From contig CALGAN010000093.1 in the NCBI GenBank assembly GCA_937951875.1, positions 17,850 through 81,849 of the forward strand: 64,000 nt of DNA, in the 5' to 3' direction. Numbering within the stretch: position 1 is the stretch's first letter; every line of letters starts with the position of its first letter. The stretch comes from an uncultured Alkalilimnicola sp. (GTDB lineage: Bacteria > Pseudomonadota > Gammaproteobacteria > Nitrococcales > AK92). The notes under the pieces are model-generated. The model saw nothing but the letters and a program-made list of their open reading frames with translations. It made no database searches and was not told the origin of the DNA. Made by a program: the position numbers and the translations under genes. Shown here piece after piece: positions 28,001 to 36,232 of this stretch.

Positions 28001-28918
28001 CGGATAGGGCGAGATAGCGGTGGGGTGGTTATGGGTCTCCACCTTCATCACCAGGTGCACCGGCTCCTCCACCGCCTGGTAGCGGCCAGTGGCCGGGTCG
28101 GCGAAGAAGCGCTTGGCGGTGTAGCCCTCGACCACCGCGGCGTTGTCGCGATAGGCCGACAGCACGCCATCGGGTCGGTGCTGGTGGGTATTGCGGATCA
28201 TGGCGAACAGCGAGCGCTCCTGGCGCTGGCCGTCGATGATCCAATCGGCGTTGAAGATCTTGTGCCGGCAGTGCTCGGAGTTCGCCTGGGCGAACATCAT
28301 GAGCTCGACATCGGTGGGATTGCGATTGAGCGCCCGGTAGTTCTCCACCAGGTAGTCGATCTCGTCCGGCGCCAGCGCCAGCCCCAGCTCGCGGTCGGCC
28401 GCCTCCAGCGCGGCGCGACCGCCGCCCAGCAGATCGATCTCCTTGAGTGGCGCCGGCTCGGCGCGCAGGAACAGCCCTTCGGCATCGTCCATGCGGCAGG
28501 TCACCACCTCGGTCATGCGGTCGTGCAACAGCGGGCGGATCTGCGCCAGCTCCTCCTCCCGCAGCGGCTGCTCGCTCCGCAGGTAATAGGCGGTGCCGCG
28601 CTCGATGCGGCGGATCTGGGTCAGGCCGCAGTTATGGGCGATGTCGGTGGCCTTGGACGACCAGGGCGAGATGGTGCCCGGCCGCGGCAACACCAGCAGC
28701 AATTCGCCCTCCGCGAGCTGCCCCTCCAAGCGCGGGCCGTAGCTGACCAGGCGCTCGAGGATTCCCAGCTCCTCCTTGGTCAGCGTCTGTTCCACGTCGA
28801 CGAAATGCACGAAGCGCGTTCCGATCGCGGTGACCGCGGGAACTCGCCGCCGGATCTCGGCCAGGAGCTTCTGCAAACGGAATTCAGAGAGTGCCGGATT
28901 GCCAATTAAACGCAGCAT
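25028..28918 (-). CDS. purL: Phosphoribosylformylglycinamidine synthase
   Basis: A 1296-residue single-chain FGAM synthase, the large proteobacterial form, which makes FGAM from FGAR, glutamine and ATP in de novo purine synthesis. In order it has the N-terminal PurS-like domain, a linker, two AIR-synthase-like halves (KVETHNHPTAISPYPGAATGAGGEIRDE is the nucleotide site) and a C-terminal class I glutaminase with FSLGVCNGCQMFSNL (nucleophile cysteine) and MPHPERVFR (catalytic His and Glu). The length matches E. coli PurL (about 1295). It is downstream of dapA-bamC on the same strand, separated by a hairpin terminator. Confidence 0.99.
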   Translation of the reverse strand: MLRLIGNPALSEFRLQKLLAEIRRRVPAVTAIGTRFVHFVDVEQTLTKEELGILERLVSYGPRLEGQLAEGELLLVLPRPGTISPWSSKATDIAHNCGLTQIRRIERGTAYYLRSEQPLREEELAQIRPLLHDRMTEVVTCRMDDAEGLFLRAEPAPLKEIDLLGGGRAALEAADRELGLALAPDEIDYLVENYRALNRNPTDVELMMFAQANSEHCRHKIFNADWIIDGQRQERSLFAMIRNTHQHRPDGVLSAYRDNAAVVEGYTAKRFFADPATGRYQAVEEPVHLVMKVETHNHPTAISPYPGAATGAGGEIRDEGATGRGAKPKAGLAGFSVSNLRIPGFEQPWEVDYGRPGRIASALQIMIDGPIGAAAYGNEFGRPNLLGYFRTYEQQVPGPQGPELRGYHKPIMIAGGVGNIREQHVAKGDVPPLAQIVVLGGPAMLIGLGGGAASSMASGQSQEDLDFASVQRSNPEMERRCQQVIDACWALGENNPIISIHDVGAGGLSNAVPEILDGSDRGGRIELRAVPNDDPGMSPMQIWCNESQERYVLAIAPERMDTFAALCERERCPYAVIGEATEERQLIVGDGHFDNSPVDLPMEMLLGKPPKMLRDVRRQTFAKPALQLADVDLREAAYRVLRLPAVAAKHFLITIGDRSVTGQVARDQMVGPWQVPVADVAVTVADYHGYTGEAMSMGERAPAALLHGPASGRMAVGEAITNIGAALIGDIRKINLSANWMAAAGHSGEDAVLFDTVRAVGMELCPRLGVAIPVGKDSLSMKTVWEVDGQRREMTAPLSLVVTAFAPVSDVRRTLTPQLRVDLGETELILIDFGKGANRLGASALAQVYRQVGDHPADLDDPDALVRGFNTLQALNADGLLLAYHDRSDGGLFATLAEMAFAGHCGLEVELDALGADPLAALFSEELGVVVQVRAQDRDAVLARLREAGLGRYSHVLGRPAAHDRLVLRAHGRVLLDESRVDLQRAWQETSYRMQALRDNPECAQEEFDNLLDAADPGLHAQLTFDPAEDVAAPFLNLGRPKVAVLREQGVNGQVEMAAAFDRAGFEAVDVHMTDIVEGRVKLSDFVGIAACGGFSYGDVLGAGGGWAKSALFNPRAREQFEAFFARADTFSLGVCNGCQMFSNLHELIPGTELWPRFVRNRSEQFEARVSMVEVLESPSIFFRGMAGSRMPIAVAHGEGRAEFDAADGAQRLMEAGLVAVRYVDNYGRPTERYPFNPNGSPLGITGLTSRDGRFTILMPHPERVFRAVQHSWHPDDWGEEGPWLRMFRNARAWVG

Positions 28919-28945
28919 TTCGCCCGTCCAGTTGGTGAAAAGACT

Positions 28946-28968
28946 GCGGCGGGCCGATGGCCCGCCGC
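28946..28968 (-). terminator. Probable terminator after bamC
   Basis: A 10-bp perfect stem (GCGGCGGGCC, GAT loop) lies in the 57-base gap between bamC and purL. Read leftwards it is followed by AGTCTTTTC, a short T-rich tract, as expected for a weak rho-independent terminator. Confidence 0.65.
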
Positions 28969-28975
28969 TTGGGAA

Positions 28976-30031
28976 TCAGCGCAGTTGCGCGGCAAGCACC
29001 GCGAGTATCTGCTCCGCCGCCTCCGGCGGCGCCGCCTGCCCGTCCTCGGTAGCGACGCTGACGATGGTGCGGGGCTTCTGCTCGCGCAACTGCACGAGGT
29101 AGACGTCCACCGACTCGGGCGGATCATCGCGCCAAAACGCCAGCGAGGCCAGCAGCCCGCGCTCCGGCCGGCCGGCCTCCGCCCGCGGATCGTAGCGGAC
29201 GAAGTACTGACCGGCGCTGCGGTCGCGGTCGACCACCGTGAAGCCGAGGCGATCCATGGCGATGCCGACACGACGCCAAGCGTCGTAGAAGGAGTCGTCG
29301 AGCACCAGCAGCGGCTGGCCGTTCTCGTCCCGGTCGAGCGCGGCCTGGGCGGGCGTGCCCTCGGCCGCCGCGATCTGCTGCTGCGCCGCCGCCGGCTGTA
29401 CGCCGGCGAACAGCAGGAAGCCGCGCAGCATCTCCGCTTCCAGGAACGGATCGGCCGGACGCCAGCTCCACACCGCGTCCTCGCCCGCGCCGTTGGCGGC
29501 CATGCGCCGCTGCGCCACGTGCAGCTCGGTGGTGTTGGGCTTCTGCCCCGGCTCCAGACGGAATACGTAGTAGTCGGCGACCCGGGCGTCGTTCGGGTCC
29601 TTGAGCTGCGGCGAGAACACCCCGCGCGGCGCCGCCACGCCGTGCAGTATCCAATCGGTCTGCAGCACCCCGAGCTCCGGCGCGGCGCGCGCCACGCCCA
29701 GGGAGTAGTGTTCGAGGTAGCGCTGCAACCACTGCCAAACCTGCTCGGGCTTGGCGGCGATCTCCAGCCAGCGTTCGCCGCCGGTCCTGCGCACCTGCAG
29801 GCCGCGGGCCGGATCCGGCAGCAGGGTGCCGGCGGTCCGCGCGCCGCCCGGCGCCGGCGGAATGCTCATGCCGTCGTTGATGCCGGCCCCGGACAGATCC
29901 GGCGGCAGCCTCAGCCGCTCGGCCCGGGCCGTTTCCGGGTCCGTCGTGCGCCAGCTGGCGAAGGTATCGCAACCGCTCAGCCCGGCGCTCAGCGCTATGA
30001 CGACGGCGACGAGGATGGAACGCAAACGCAT
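28976..30031 (-). CDS. bamC: Outer membrane assembly lipoprotein BamC
   Basis: A 351-residue lipoprotein of the BAM complex, which inserts beta-barrel proteins into the outer membrane. The N-terminus is a lipoprotein signal with lipobox LSGC (lipidated C21), followed by an unstructured region and two helix-grip domains, consistent with NlpB/BamC. It ends 45 bases after... dapA's stop on the same strand (dapA upstream), the classical dapA-bamC pair of gammaproteobacteria. The ATG at 30031 is the start of the signal peptide; the longer frame beyond it shadows dapA. Sequence conservation in this family is low, so the gene order is important evidence. Confidence 0.88.
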   Translation of the reverse strand: MRLRSILVAVVIALSAGLSGCDTFASWRTTDPETARAERLRLPPDLSGAGINDGMSIPPAPGGARTAGTLLPDPARGLQVRRTGGERWLEIAAKPEQVWQWLQRYLEHYSLGVARAAPELGVLQTDWILHGVAAPRGVFSPQLKDPNDARVADYYVFRLEPGQKPNTTELHVAQRRMAANGAGEDAVWSWRPADPFLEAEMLRGFLLFAGVQPAAAQQQIAAAEGTPAQAALDRDENGQPLLVLDDSFYDAWRRVGIAMDRLGFTVVDRDRSAGQYFVRYDPRAEAGRPERGLLASLAFWRDDPPESVDVYLVQLREQKPRTIVSVATEDGQAAPPEAAEQILAVLAAQLR

Positions 30032-30045
30032 CAGCTCGGTTTCAC

Positions 30046-30921
30046 CTAGAGGACCCCGGCCTGCCGCATGGCCTGGCGCACGGTGTCGTGGAACCGCTCG
30101 GCGAGCGGCGTCATGGGCAGGCGGATGCCGCCCTGGATCAGCCCCATCTCGCGCAGCGCCCACTTCACCGGAATCGGGTTCGATTCGCAGAACAGCGCCG
30201 AGTGCAGGGCGGCGAGCTTGGCGTCGAGGCGGTCGGCCTCCTCGCGATCGCCGCGCAGCGCCGCGGCGCACATCTCATGCATGAGGCGCGGCGCGACGTT
30301 GGCCGTGACCGAGATCACGCCCTTGCCGCCGGCGTAGATGGTTTCGCGGGCGATGCCGTCGTCGCCGCTGACCACGTCGAGCTTGCTGCCGCAGCGGCGC
30401 AGCACTTCCTCGGCGCGCGCCACCGTGCCCTGCGCTTCCTTGATGCCGACGATGTTGGGGATCTCGGCCAGGCGCTCGACCGTCTCCGGCAGCAGATCGC
30501 AGCCGGTGCGCCCCGGCACGTTGTAGAGGATCTGCGGGATCGAGCAGGCGTCGGCGATCGCCTTGTAGTGGCGATACAGGCCTTCCTGGGTCGGCTTGTT
30601 GTAATACGGGGTCACCAGCAATACCGCGTCGCAGCCGCTCTCTTGGGCGGCGCGGGTCAGCGCGATGGCTTCCGCCGTCGAGTTCGAGCCGGTACCGCCG
30701 ATGACCGGCACCCGGCCGCGGGCGAACTCGGCCACTTTGCGCATGACCAGCACGTGCTCATCGTAATCGAGCGTCGGCGACTCGCCAGTGGTACCCACGG
30801 CGACCAAGCCGTCGGTGCCGTTTTCGATATGGAATTCGACCAAGCGCTGGAGGGCCTCGAGATCCAGCGCTCCGTCGTCACGCATGGGGGTCACGAGGGC
30901 GACAATACTGCCGTGGAACAT
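30046..30921 (-). CDS. dapA: 4-hydroxy-tetrahydrodipicolinate synthase
   Basis: A 291-residue DHDPS, condensing pyruvate with aspartate semialdehyde on the way to lysine and diaminopimelate. The Schiff-base lysine K161 (NIVGIKEAQG), Y133 (ILYNVPGRTG) and the T44-T45 pair (GTTGESPTL) sit at the same residue numbers as in E. coli. The ATG at 30921 has a GGTGGAG ribosome site. It is the first gene of a dapA-bamC unit and is divergent from gcvR. Confidence 0.98.
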   Translation of the reverse strand: MFHGSIVALVTPMRDDGALDLEALQRLVEFHIENGTDGLVAVGTTGESPTLDYDEHVLVMRKVAEFARGRVPVIGGTGSNSTAEAIALTRAAQESGCDAVLLVTPYYNKPTQEGLYRHYKAIADACSIPQILYNVPGRTGCDLLPETVERLAEIPNIVGIKEAQGTVARAEEVLRRCGSKLDVVSGDDGIARETIYAGGKGVISVTANVAPRLMHEMCAAALRGDREEADRLDAKLAALHSALFCESNPIPVKWALREMGLIQGGIRLPMTPLAERFHDTVRQAMRQAGVL

Positions 30922-31059
30922 GGCGGGGCTCCACCCGGGAAAAAATGAGAATGTGCATACTACTTGCGGGCCCATAGGCTGACAAGCGAGCCAAGGCGCG
31001 CGGAGCGCCGCTGGCCCGCGGACGGCCGACACCCCGGGCCGGTCGATGGCGGTTTTTGC

Positions 31060-31065
31060 TACACT
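31060..31065 (+). promoter_or_regulatory. Possible -10 box of the gcvR promoter
   Basis: TACACT, just after GGTTTTTGC, is the best -10-like hexamer upstream of gcvR. It would place transcription start near 31072, directly in front of the long hairpin at 31077-31149. No good -35 hexamer is visible. Confidence 0.35.
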
Positions 31066-31076
31066 GCCCGGGTTCC

Positions 31077-31149
31077 GGAGTCCATGCCGATAGTTTGGAT
31101 GCGCCGCGGCGAACCAAGGCGGCGCCGCCAAGCCATCGGCATGGATTCC
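31077..31149. repeat. Long near-perfect hairpin in the gcvR leader
   Basis: The two 31-base arms, GGAGTCCATGCCGAT... and its complement ending ATCGGCATGGATTCC, match at 26 of 31 positions, with two of the five mismatches compatible with G-U pairing. The loop is 11 bases (31108-31118). It ends 32 bases before the gcvR start and would form almost the whole 5' leader of the mRNA. It could be a regulatory RNA structure or a palindromic mobile remnant. Confidence 0.7.
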
Positions 31150-31181
31150 CACGAGCCCCATTCGTGTTCGGGTGCGCAGGC

Positions 31182-31712
31182 ATGAAGAATTTGCTGGTGA
31201 TCACCGCCCTGGGCCAGGACCGGCCCGGAATCGTGAACGAGCTGTCGCGGACCGTCGTCGACAGCGGCTGCAACATCGAGGACAGCCGGATGACGGTGCT
31301 CGGCGGCGAGTTCGCCGTCATCATGCTGGTCTCCGGCAAGTGGAACGAGCTGGCCAAGCTGGAGAACAACCTGCCGGCGCTGGGCCGGCGCCTGGAGCTG
31401 TTGATCAACACCAAGCGCACCGAAGCGCCCAAGGTCCAAGGCAACGTCCTGCCCTACGCGGTCGAGGTGGTGGCGCTCGATCACCCGGGTATCGTCCATC
31501 AGCTGGCGAACTTCTTCGCCCGCCGCGAGATCAACATCCGCGACCTCGCCACCGCCAGCTACGCCGCCGCGCACACCGGCACGCCGATGTTCTCGGTGCA
31601 CATGACCGTCGACGTGCCTGCCGGCACGCACATCGCCACGCTGCGCGAGGAGTTCATGGATTTCTGCGACCAGCTCAACCTGGACGCGATCATCGAGCCG
31701 GTCAAGGGCTGA
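31182..31712 (+). CDS. gcvR: GcvR-like regulator, two ACT domains
   Basis: A 176-residue protein made of two ACT domains (first: LLVITALGQDRPGIVNELSRTVVDSGCNIEDSRM; second: VEVVALDHPGIVHQLANFFARREINIRDL). In E. coli GcvR binds glycine and restrains GcvA at the glycine cleavage operon. Placement between dapA (divergent) and bcp is the standard gammaproteobacterial order. The ATG at 31182 begins the first ACT domain directly. A 73-base hairpin precedes it. Confidence 0.9.
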   Translation: MKNLLVITALGQDRPGIVNELSRTVVDSGCNIEDSRMTVLGGEFAVIMLVSGKWNELAKLENNLPALGRRLELLINTKRTEAPKVQGNVLPYAVEVVALDHPGIVHQLANFFARREINIRDLATASYAAAHTGTPMFSVHMTVDVPAGTHIATLREEFMDFCDQLNLDAIIEPVKG

Positions 31713-31728
31713 GCCAACAGGAGGAAGC

Positions 31729-32193
31729 ATGAGCGTCAGCGTCGGGCAGCCCGTCGACAACTTCACGGCCCAGGCCACCGGCGGCCAAACCATCGAGCTC
31801 AACGCGCTGCGGGGCCGGCCGGTCGTGCTTTATTTCTATCCCAAAGCGAACACGCCGGGCTGCACCCAGGAATCGCAGGACTTCCGCGACCTGCACGAGC
31901 AGTTCGCCGCCGCCGGCGCCGTGGTGCTGGGCGTCTCCCGCGACAGCCTGCGGGCGCAGGAGAACTTCAAGGCCAAGCACGGCTTTCCGTTCGAGCTGAT
32001 CGCCGACACCGACGAGCGCTTGTGCCAGCAGTTCGCTGTCATCAAGGAAAAGAACATGTACGGCAAGAAGGTGCTGGGCATCGAGCGCAGCACCTTCCTG
32101 ATCGACGCCGCCGGCGTGCTGCGCCGGGAGTGGCGCGGCGTCAAGGTCCAGGGCCACGCCCAGGAAGTGCTGGAAGCCGTCCGCGCCCTCTAG
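31729..32193 (+). CDS. bcp: Peroxiredoxin, BCP/PrxQ type
   Basis: A 154-residue thioredoxin-fold peroxidase that reduces hydroperoxides. The peroxidatic cysteine is C45 in YPKANTPGCTQESQDF. The second cysteine at position 50 found in E. coli Bcp is missing here (SQD follows). The only other candidate is the cysteine in ERLCQQF, near residue 98, so this is either a 1-Cys enzyme or an atypical 2-Cys form using that residue. It follows gcvR by 16 bases with an AGGAGG ribosome site. Confidence 0.95.
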   Translation: MSVSVGQPVDNFTAQATGGQTIELNALRGRPVVLYFYPKANTPGCTQESQDFRDLHEQFAAAGAVVLGVSRDSLRAQENFKAKHGFPFELIADTDERLCQQFAVIKEKNMYGKKVLGIERSTFLIDAAGVLRREWRGVKVQGHAQEVLEAVRAL

Positions 32194-32288
32194 GGCGAAA
32201 CCGCCCGCACGGACGCTCGCCCACGGCGGCGGCCGGCCCGTCGGCGCGGGACGGGCGCGGCGACGGAACTCAACGAAAGGGATTGCGC

Positions 32289-33653
32289 ATGGCGAAAAAG
32301 GCTCCTCAGCGTCGGCTGTTCGTGCTCGATACCAGCGTGCTCATGCACGACCCCACCGCGCTGTTCCGCTTCCAGGAGCACGACATCATGCTGCCGATGG
32401 CGGTGCTGGAGGAGTTGGACGCCGCCAAGAAGGGCACCTCGGAGCTGGCCCGCAACGTCCGCCAGGTCAGCCGCTTCCTCGACGAACTGCTGCAGGACGC
32501 CGATCACGATGACATCCGCCGCGGTCTGCCGCTGAGCCGGGTGCTGCGCGGCAACGGTCCGCCGTCCGGCAAGCTGTTCTTCGAACTCAAGCCGCACGGC
32601 TCGGCGTCCGGCGACGCCGGCATCCTGGAAACGGCGCTGGAGCAGCAGCGCGAGCGCCGCGACGCGCAGGTGGTCCTGGTCACCAAGGACACCAACCTGC
32701 GCATCCGCGCCACGGTGCTGGGCATACGCGCCGAGGACTACTACAGCGACCAGGTGCTGGACGACCTGGACCTGCTCTACTCCGGCGTCACCGCCCTGTC
32801 GCCCGAGCTGTGGCGGCAGGCGCGCCAGGAGGTGGTCGACAACCGTCCGCTCTACCGCCTGCCGCTGCCGAGCGACGCCACCTGGTATCCGAACCAGTGC
32901 CTGTACGAGGAAACCAGCGGCTTCGAGGGCATCCTGCGGCATATCGAGGACGGCACCGGGCTGATCGAGCCGGTGGTGGACTACCGCTCCGCGGATCAGG
33001 CGATCTGGGGCATCCGGGCCCGCAACCGCGAGCAGAACTTCGCCCTGAACCTGCTGATGGATCCGACCATCGATTTCGTCAGCCTGCTGGGCGCGGCCGG
33101 CACCGGCAAGACTCTGCTGACCCTGGCCGCCGGCCTGGTGCAGACCATGGACCGCCAGCGCTTCCGCGAGATCATCATGACCCGCGTCACGGTGCCGCTG
33201 GGCGAGGACATCGGCTACCTGCCCGGCACCGAGGAGGAGAAGATGACGCCCTGGATGGGCGCGCTGATGGACAACCTGGAGGTGCTCACCCAGACCGAGG
33301 TCGGCGGCGGCTGGGCGCGGGCGGCGACCCAGGACGTGCTGCAGAGCCGGATCAAGATCCGCTCCCTCAACTTCATGCGCGGCCGCACCTTCCTGAACAA
33401 GTACATCATCGTCGACGAGGCGCAGAACCTCACCGCCAAGCAGATGAAGACGCTGATCACCCGCGCCGGCCCCGGTACCAAGGTGGTCTGCTTGGGCAAC
33501 GTCGCCCAGATCGACACCCCGTACCTGACCGAGACCACCTCCGGCCTGACCTACGTGGTGGATCGCTTCAAAACCTGGCCGCACAGCGGCCATATCACCC
33601 TGACCCGCGGCGAGCGCTCGCGTCTGGCCGACTTCGCCACCGAAGCGCTGTAG
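32289..33653 (+). CDS. PIN-domain/PhoH-type ATPase
   Basis: A 454-residue fusion. Residues 1-150 are a PIN nuclease domain (LFVLDTSVLMHDPTALF, EELDAAKKG, LVTKDTNLRIRA), with acidic residues at the active-site positions. The rest is a PhoH P-loop ATPase (LLGAAGTGKTLLTLAAGLVQ, IIVDEAQNLTAKQMKTLITRAG). Relatives called PhoH2 or YlaK type have been reported to act as RNA helicase/nuclease proteins. The ATG at 32289 follows an AAAGGGA ribosome site. It is 95 bases after bcp. Confidence 0.92.
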   Translation: MAKKAPQRRLFVLDTSVLMHDPTALFRFQEHDIMLPMAVLEELDAAKKGTSELARNVRQVSRFLDELLQDADHDDIRRGLPLSRVLRGNGPPSGKLFFELKPHGSASGDAGILETALEQQRERRDAQVVLVTKDTNLRIRATVLGIRAEDYYSDQVLDDLDLLYSGVTALSPELWRQARQEVVDNRPLYRLPLPSDATWYPNQCLYEETSGFEGILRHIEDGTGLIEPVVDYRSADQAIWGIRARNREQNFALNLLMDPTIDFVSLLGAAGTGKTLLTLAAGLVQTMDRQRFREIIMTRVTVPLGEDIGYLPGTEEEKMTPWMGALMDNLEVLTQTEVGGGWARAATQDVLQSRIKIRSLNFMRGRTFLNKYIIVDEAQNLTAKQMKTLITRAGPGTKVVCLGNVAQIDTPYLTETTSGLTYVVDRFKTWPHSGHITLTRGERSRLADFATEAL

Positions 33654-33837
33654 CACGGGTGGCGCCGGCCTGCAGGGCGGGAACGGCGGCGCACGCCGGC
33701 TCAAGCCCTATGTTCCCGCGCGGCAGAGGGGAGGCGGCGGCGTAACCCGCCGCCCTGGTTATACTGCCCTCGAGCTTCGGCGGAACGCCGCGTCCACGGC
33801 CGGGTCTAACGGGACAATCCCAACGAGAAATACGCGC

Positions 33838-35268
33838 TTGAAACGTATAGCCACCCTACTCCTCGCCCTGCTGCTCGTCCTGCCGGGCGCCCCAGGCCTG
33901 GCCTCGCAGCTGCCGGACATGGGCGATCCCTCCAGCCAGGTACTCTCACCCATGCAGGAGCGGGAAATCGGCCGGCAGATGATGATGGAGGTCCGCCGCC
34001 GCCTGCCGCTGCTGGAGGATCCGGAAGTGGTCGACTACGTGCGCGACCTCGGCGCGCGCCTGGCCAGCCATAGCGACCAGCCGACGCTGGATTTCGAGTT
34101 CTTCGTGATCGACGACCCCACCATCAACGCGTTCGCCATGCCGGGCGGCCACATCGGCGTCAACGCCGGCCTGATCCTGGCCGCGCGCCGGGAAAGCGAG
34201 CTGGCGGGCGTGCTCGCCCACGAAATATCGCACGTCACCCAGCGGCATATCGCCCGCTCGGTGGCGGCCGCCGAGCGCGTCAGCTTCCGCACTGTGGCGC
34301 TGCTGCTGACGGCGCTGATCATCGGCAGCCAGGATCCGCAGGCCGGCAGCGCCGCGGCGATGGCCGGCATGGCCGGCTCGGTGCAGCAGCAGCTCAACTA
34401 CTCGCGCGCCTTCGAGCGCGAGGCCGACGCGCTGGGCATCCGCCTGCTCGGCAGCGCCGGCTTCGACCCCGACGGCATGCCCCGCTTCTTCGAGCGCCTG
34501 GCGCAAGCCACCCGCTACAGCGCCCGGCCGCCGGAATACCTCAGCACCCACCCGGTCACCGAGGCCCGCATCGCCGAGTCGGAGGCGCGCGCCAGCCAGG
34601 CGCGGCCGAAGAAAGTGTTCGAATCCACCGGCTTCGGCCTGACCCGCGCCAAGCTCGTGGTGCTCAAGGCCGACCAGCCGAGCCAGGCGATCGCCGAGTT
34701 CCAGGCGCAGCTGCGCAGCGCCGGGCCGCAAACGGCCCTCTACGCACGTTACGGCCTGGCGCTGGCCCATACCGCCAACCGCGAGTACGACAAGGCCAGG
34801 CCGCTGCTGCAGGAACTGATCAAGAAGCAAGGCGAGGAGCTCGCCTATCTGCTGGCGCTGGCGCGGCTGGAGCGCGCCGCCGGCAACCCGGAGCGGGCGC
34901 TGGAGTACTTCGAGCAAGCGCAGTCGCTGTACCCGGACAGCTACGCCGCCCGCTACTACTACGCCGAGGCGCTGTTGGAGGCCGGCGAGCCGAACCAGGC
35001 CTACCACATCCTCAACCGGGTCATGCCGACGCGCGAACCCGCCGCCTACTGGCTGCTGGCCAAGGCCGCCAGCGAGGCCGGGCTCGGCGCCGAGCCGCAG
35101 CTGGCGCTGGCCGAGTACCATTACCTGCGCGGCGACCTCGGGGCGGCGCTGGCGCAGCTGCATCAGGTGCTGGAGAGCTCGGGCGCTTCCCCGCACGAGA
35201 TCGCGCGGGCCTCGGTGCGCAAGGACGAGCTGCAGCGCGAGCTCGCCCAGCTGGCGAGCGGCGGCTGA
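33838..35268 (+). CDS. bepA: Periplasmic M48 metalloprotease/chaperone BepA
   Basis: A 476-residue secreted protein that looks after outer-membrane protein and LptD assembly. The signal peptide spans about residues 1-23 (LLLALLLVLPGAPGLAS). The M48 zinc site is HEISH (H128, E129, H132), with a later EREADALGI glutamate. The C-terminal half is TPR-like (LVVLKADQPSQAIAEF..., ARLERAAGNPERALEYFEQAQ). The start appears to be TTG at 33838, which begins the signal peptide exactly; no ATG or GTG lies nearby in frame before the hydrophobic core, so expression may be modest. Confidence 0.93.
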   Translation: MKRIATLLLALLLVLPGAPGLASQLPDMGDPSSQVLSPMQEREIGRQMMMEVRRRLPLLEDPEVVDYVRDLGARLASHSDQPTLDFEFFVIDDPTINAFAMPGGHIGVNAGLILAARRESELAGVLAHEISHVTQRHIARSVAAAERVSFRTVALLLTALIIGSQDPQAGSAAAMAGMAGSVQQQLNYSRAFEREADALGIRLLGSAGFDPDGMPRFFERLAQATRYSARPPEYLSTHPVTEARIAESEARASQARPKKVFESTGFGLTRAKLVVLKADQPSQAIAEFQAQLRSAGPQTALYARYGLALAHTANREYDKARPLLQELIKKQGEELAYLLALARLERAAGNPERALEYFEQAQSLYPDSYAARYYYAEALLEAGEPNQAYHILNRVMPTREPAAYWLLAKAASEAGLGAEPQLALAEYHYLRGDLGAALAQLHQVLESSGASPHEIARASVRKDELQRELAQLASGG

Positions 35269-35377
35269 GTCGCGCATGACGTGCTAGACTGCGCCAACGC
35301 CACGGCCTAGGGCGACGCTCTGCCGCCGAACGAACGAACTATCGAGGGCATGCCAGCCGGATTGCCGCGCACGACCC

Positions 35378-36232
35378 ATGAACCATAACGCCGAGGCCGT
35401 CAGTCGCCACCGGACTCCCGCGCTCGCGGGCATCGCCAACGTCCTGCAGCTGATCTTCCAGCGAGGCATGGATCTGATCAGCGACGCCGGCCTGCTGTCC
35501 CGGCTGGCCGCCGCCAGCACCCCAGGCGAGTTCGAGCAAGCTCTAGAGACGCTGCGCCAGCGATTCGAGCCGGAGTTGGACGACATCGTCAGGCGCTGGT
35601 TGGAGCAAACCGCCGCCACGCTGCTCAGCTGGCAAGGATTGATCACCGCCGTCGGCGCCGGACTCGATCCGCGCGCCAATCCCCCCGCGCAACCGCTGGG
35701 CCCGCTCCAGCACAAGCGGCGGCAGCTGGACGCCGGCAACGCCGCGCTAGCCGCCCTGCGCGACGCGCAGCTCGAGTTCGCCGGCCAGTTGCGGCTGATC
35801 GCCGGCAACGCCATCGCCGGCTTCGGCGCGGCCTTGCAGAGCCAGTACGACCGCGAGCTGGGCCTGCGCGAGCTGTTCGACCTCTGGCTGGAGGCGAGCG
35901 AAGCGGCTTACGAACCGGTGCTCCACAGCGACGATTACAGCGCCAGCCTCGGGCGCTTGGTCAACGCTGCCGCCGACGCCTTGCGGGTGCTGCAGCGGGT
36001 CAGGGACGAGGCGCTGGAAGCGCTGCGCCTGCCTTCGCCGCGCGAGCTCGCCGCCATGCAGCAGCGCATGCAGCAGTTGCGCCGCGAACAGCGGGCGATG
36101 CAGCAGGCGTTGGCCGACGCCCAGGCATGGCGACAGGAACTGACCGAGCTGCGCGCGGAATTGGCGCGGCTGCGGGGCACCGGACGGGCGCGCCGGCGCC
36201 GCCCGCGGCGGGAGGGCAGCCGTGCCGATTAA
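35378..36232 (+). CDS. phaE: Class III PHA synthase subunit PhaE
   Basis: A 284-residue partner subunit of the class III polyhydroxyalkanoate synthase. The diagnostic part is the segment around residues 160-205 (LFDLWLEASEAAYEPVLHSDDYSASLGRLVNA), as in PhaE of purple sulfur bacteria. The C-terminal 60 residues are a heptad-rich coiled coil ending in an Arg-rich basic tail. PhaE is shorter here than in Allochromatium (about 357). It overlaps phaC by 11 bases, so the subunits are translated together. Confidence 0.88.
   Translation: MNHNAEAVSRHRTPALAGIANVLQLIFQRGMDLISDAGLLSRLAAASTPGEFEQALETLRQRFEPELDDIVRRWLEQTAATLLSWQGLITAVGAGLDPRANPPAQPLGPLQHKRRQLDAGNAALAALRDAQLEFAGQLRLIAGNAIAGFGAALQSQYDRELGLRELFDLWLEASEAAYEPVLHSDDYSASLGRLVNAAADALRVLQRVRDEALEALRLPSPRELAAMQQRMQQLRREQRAMQQALADAQAWRQELTELRAELARLRGTGRARRRRPRREGSRAD

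Noticed and set aside
34610..34640. tRNA T-arm-like GTTCGAATCC
   Set aside because: It lies inside bepA and encodes part of the protein; no cloverleaf can be drawn around it.
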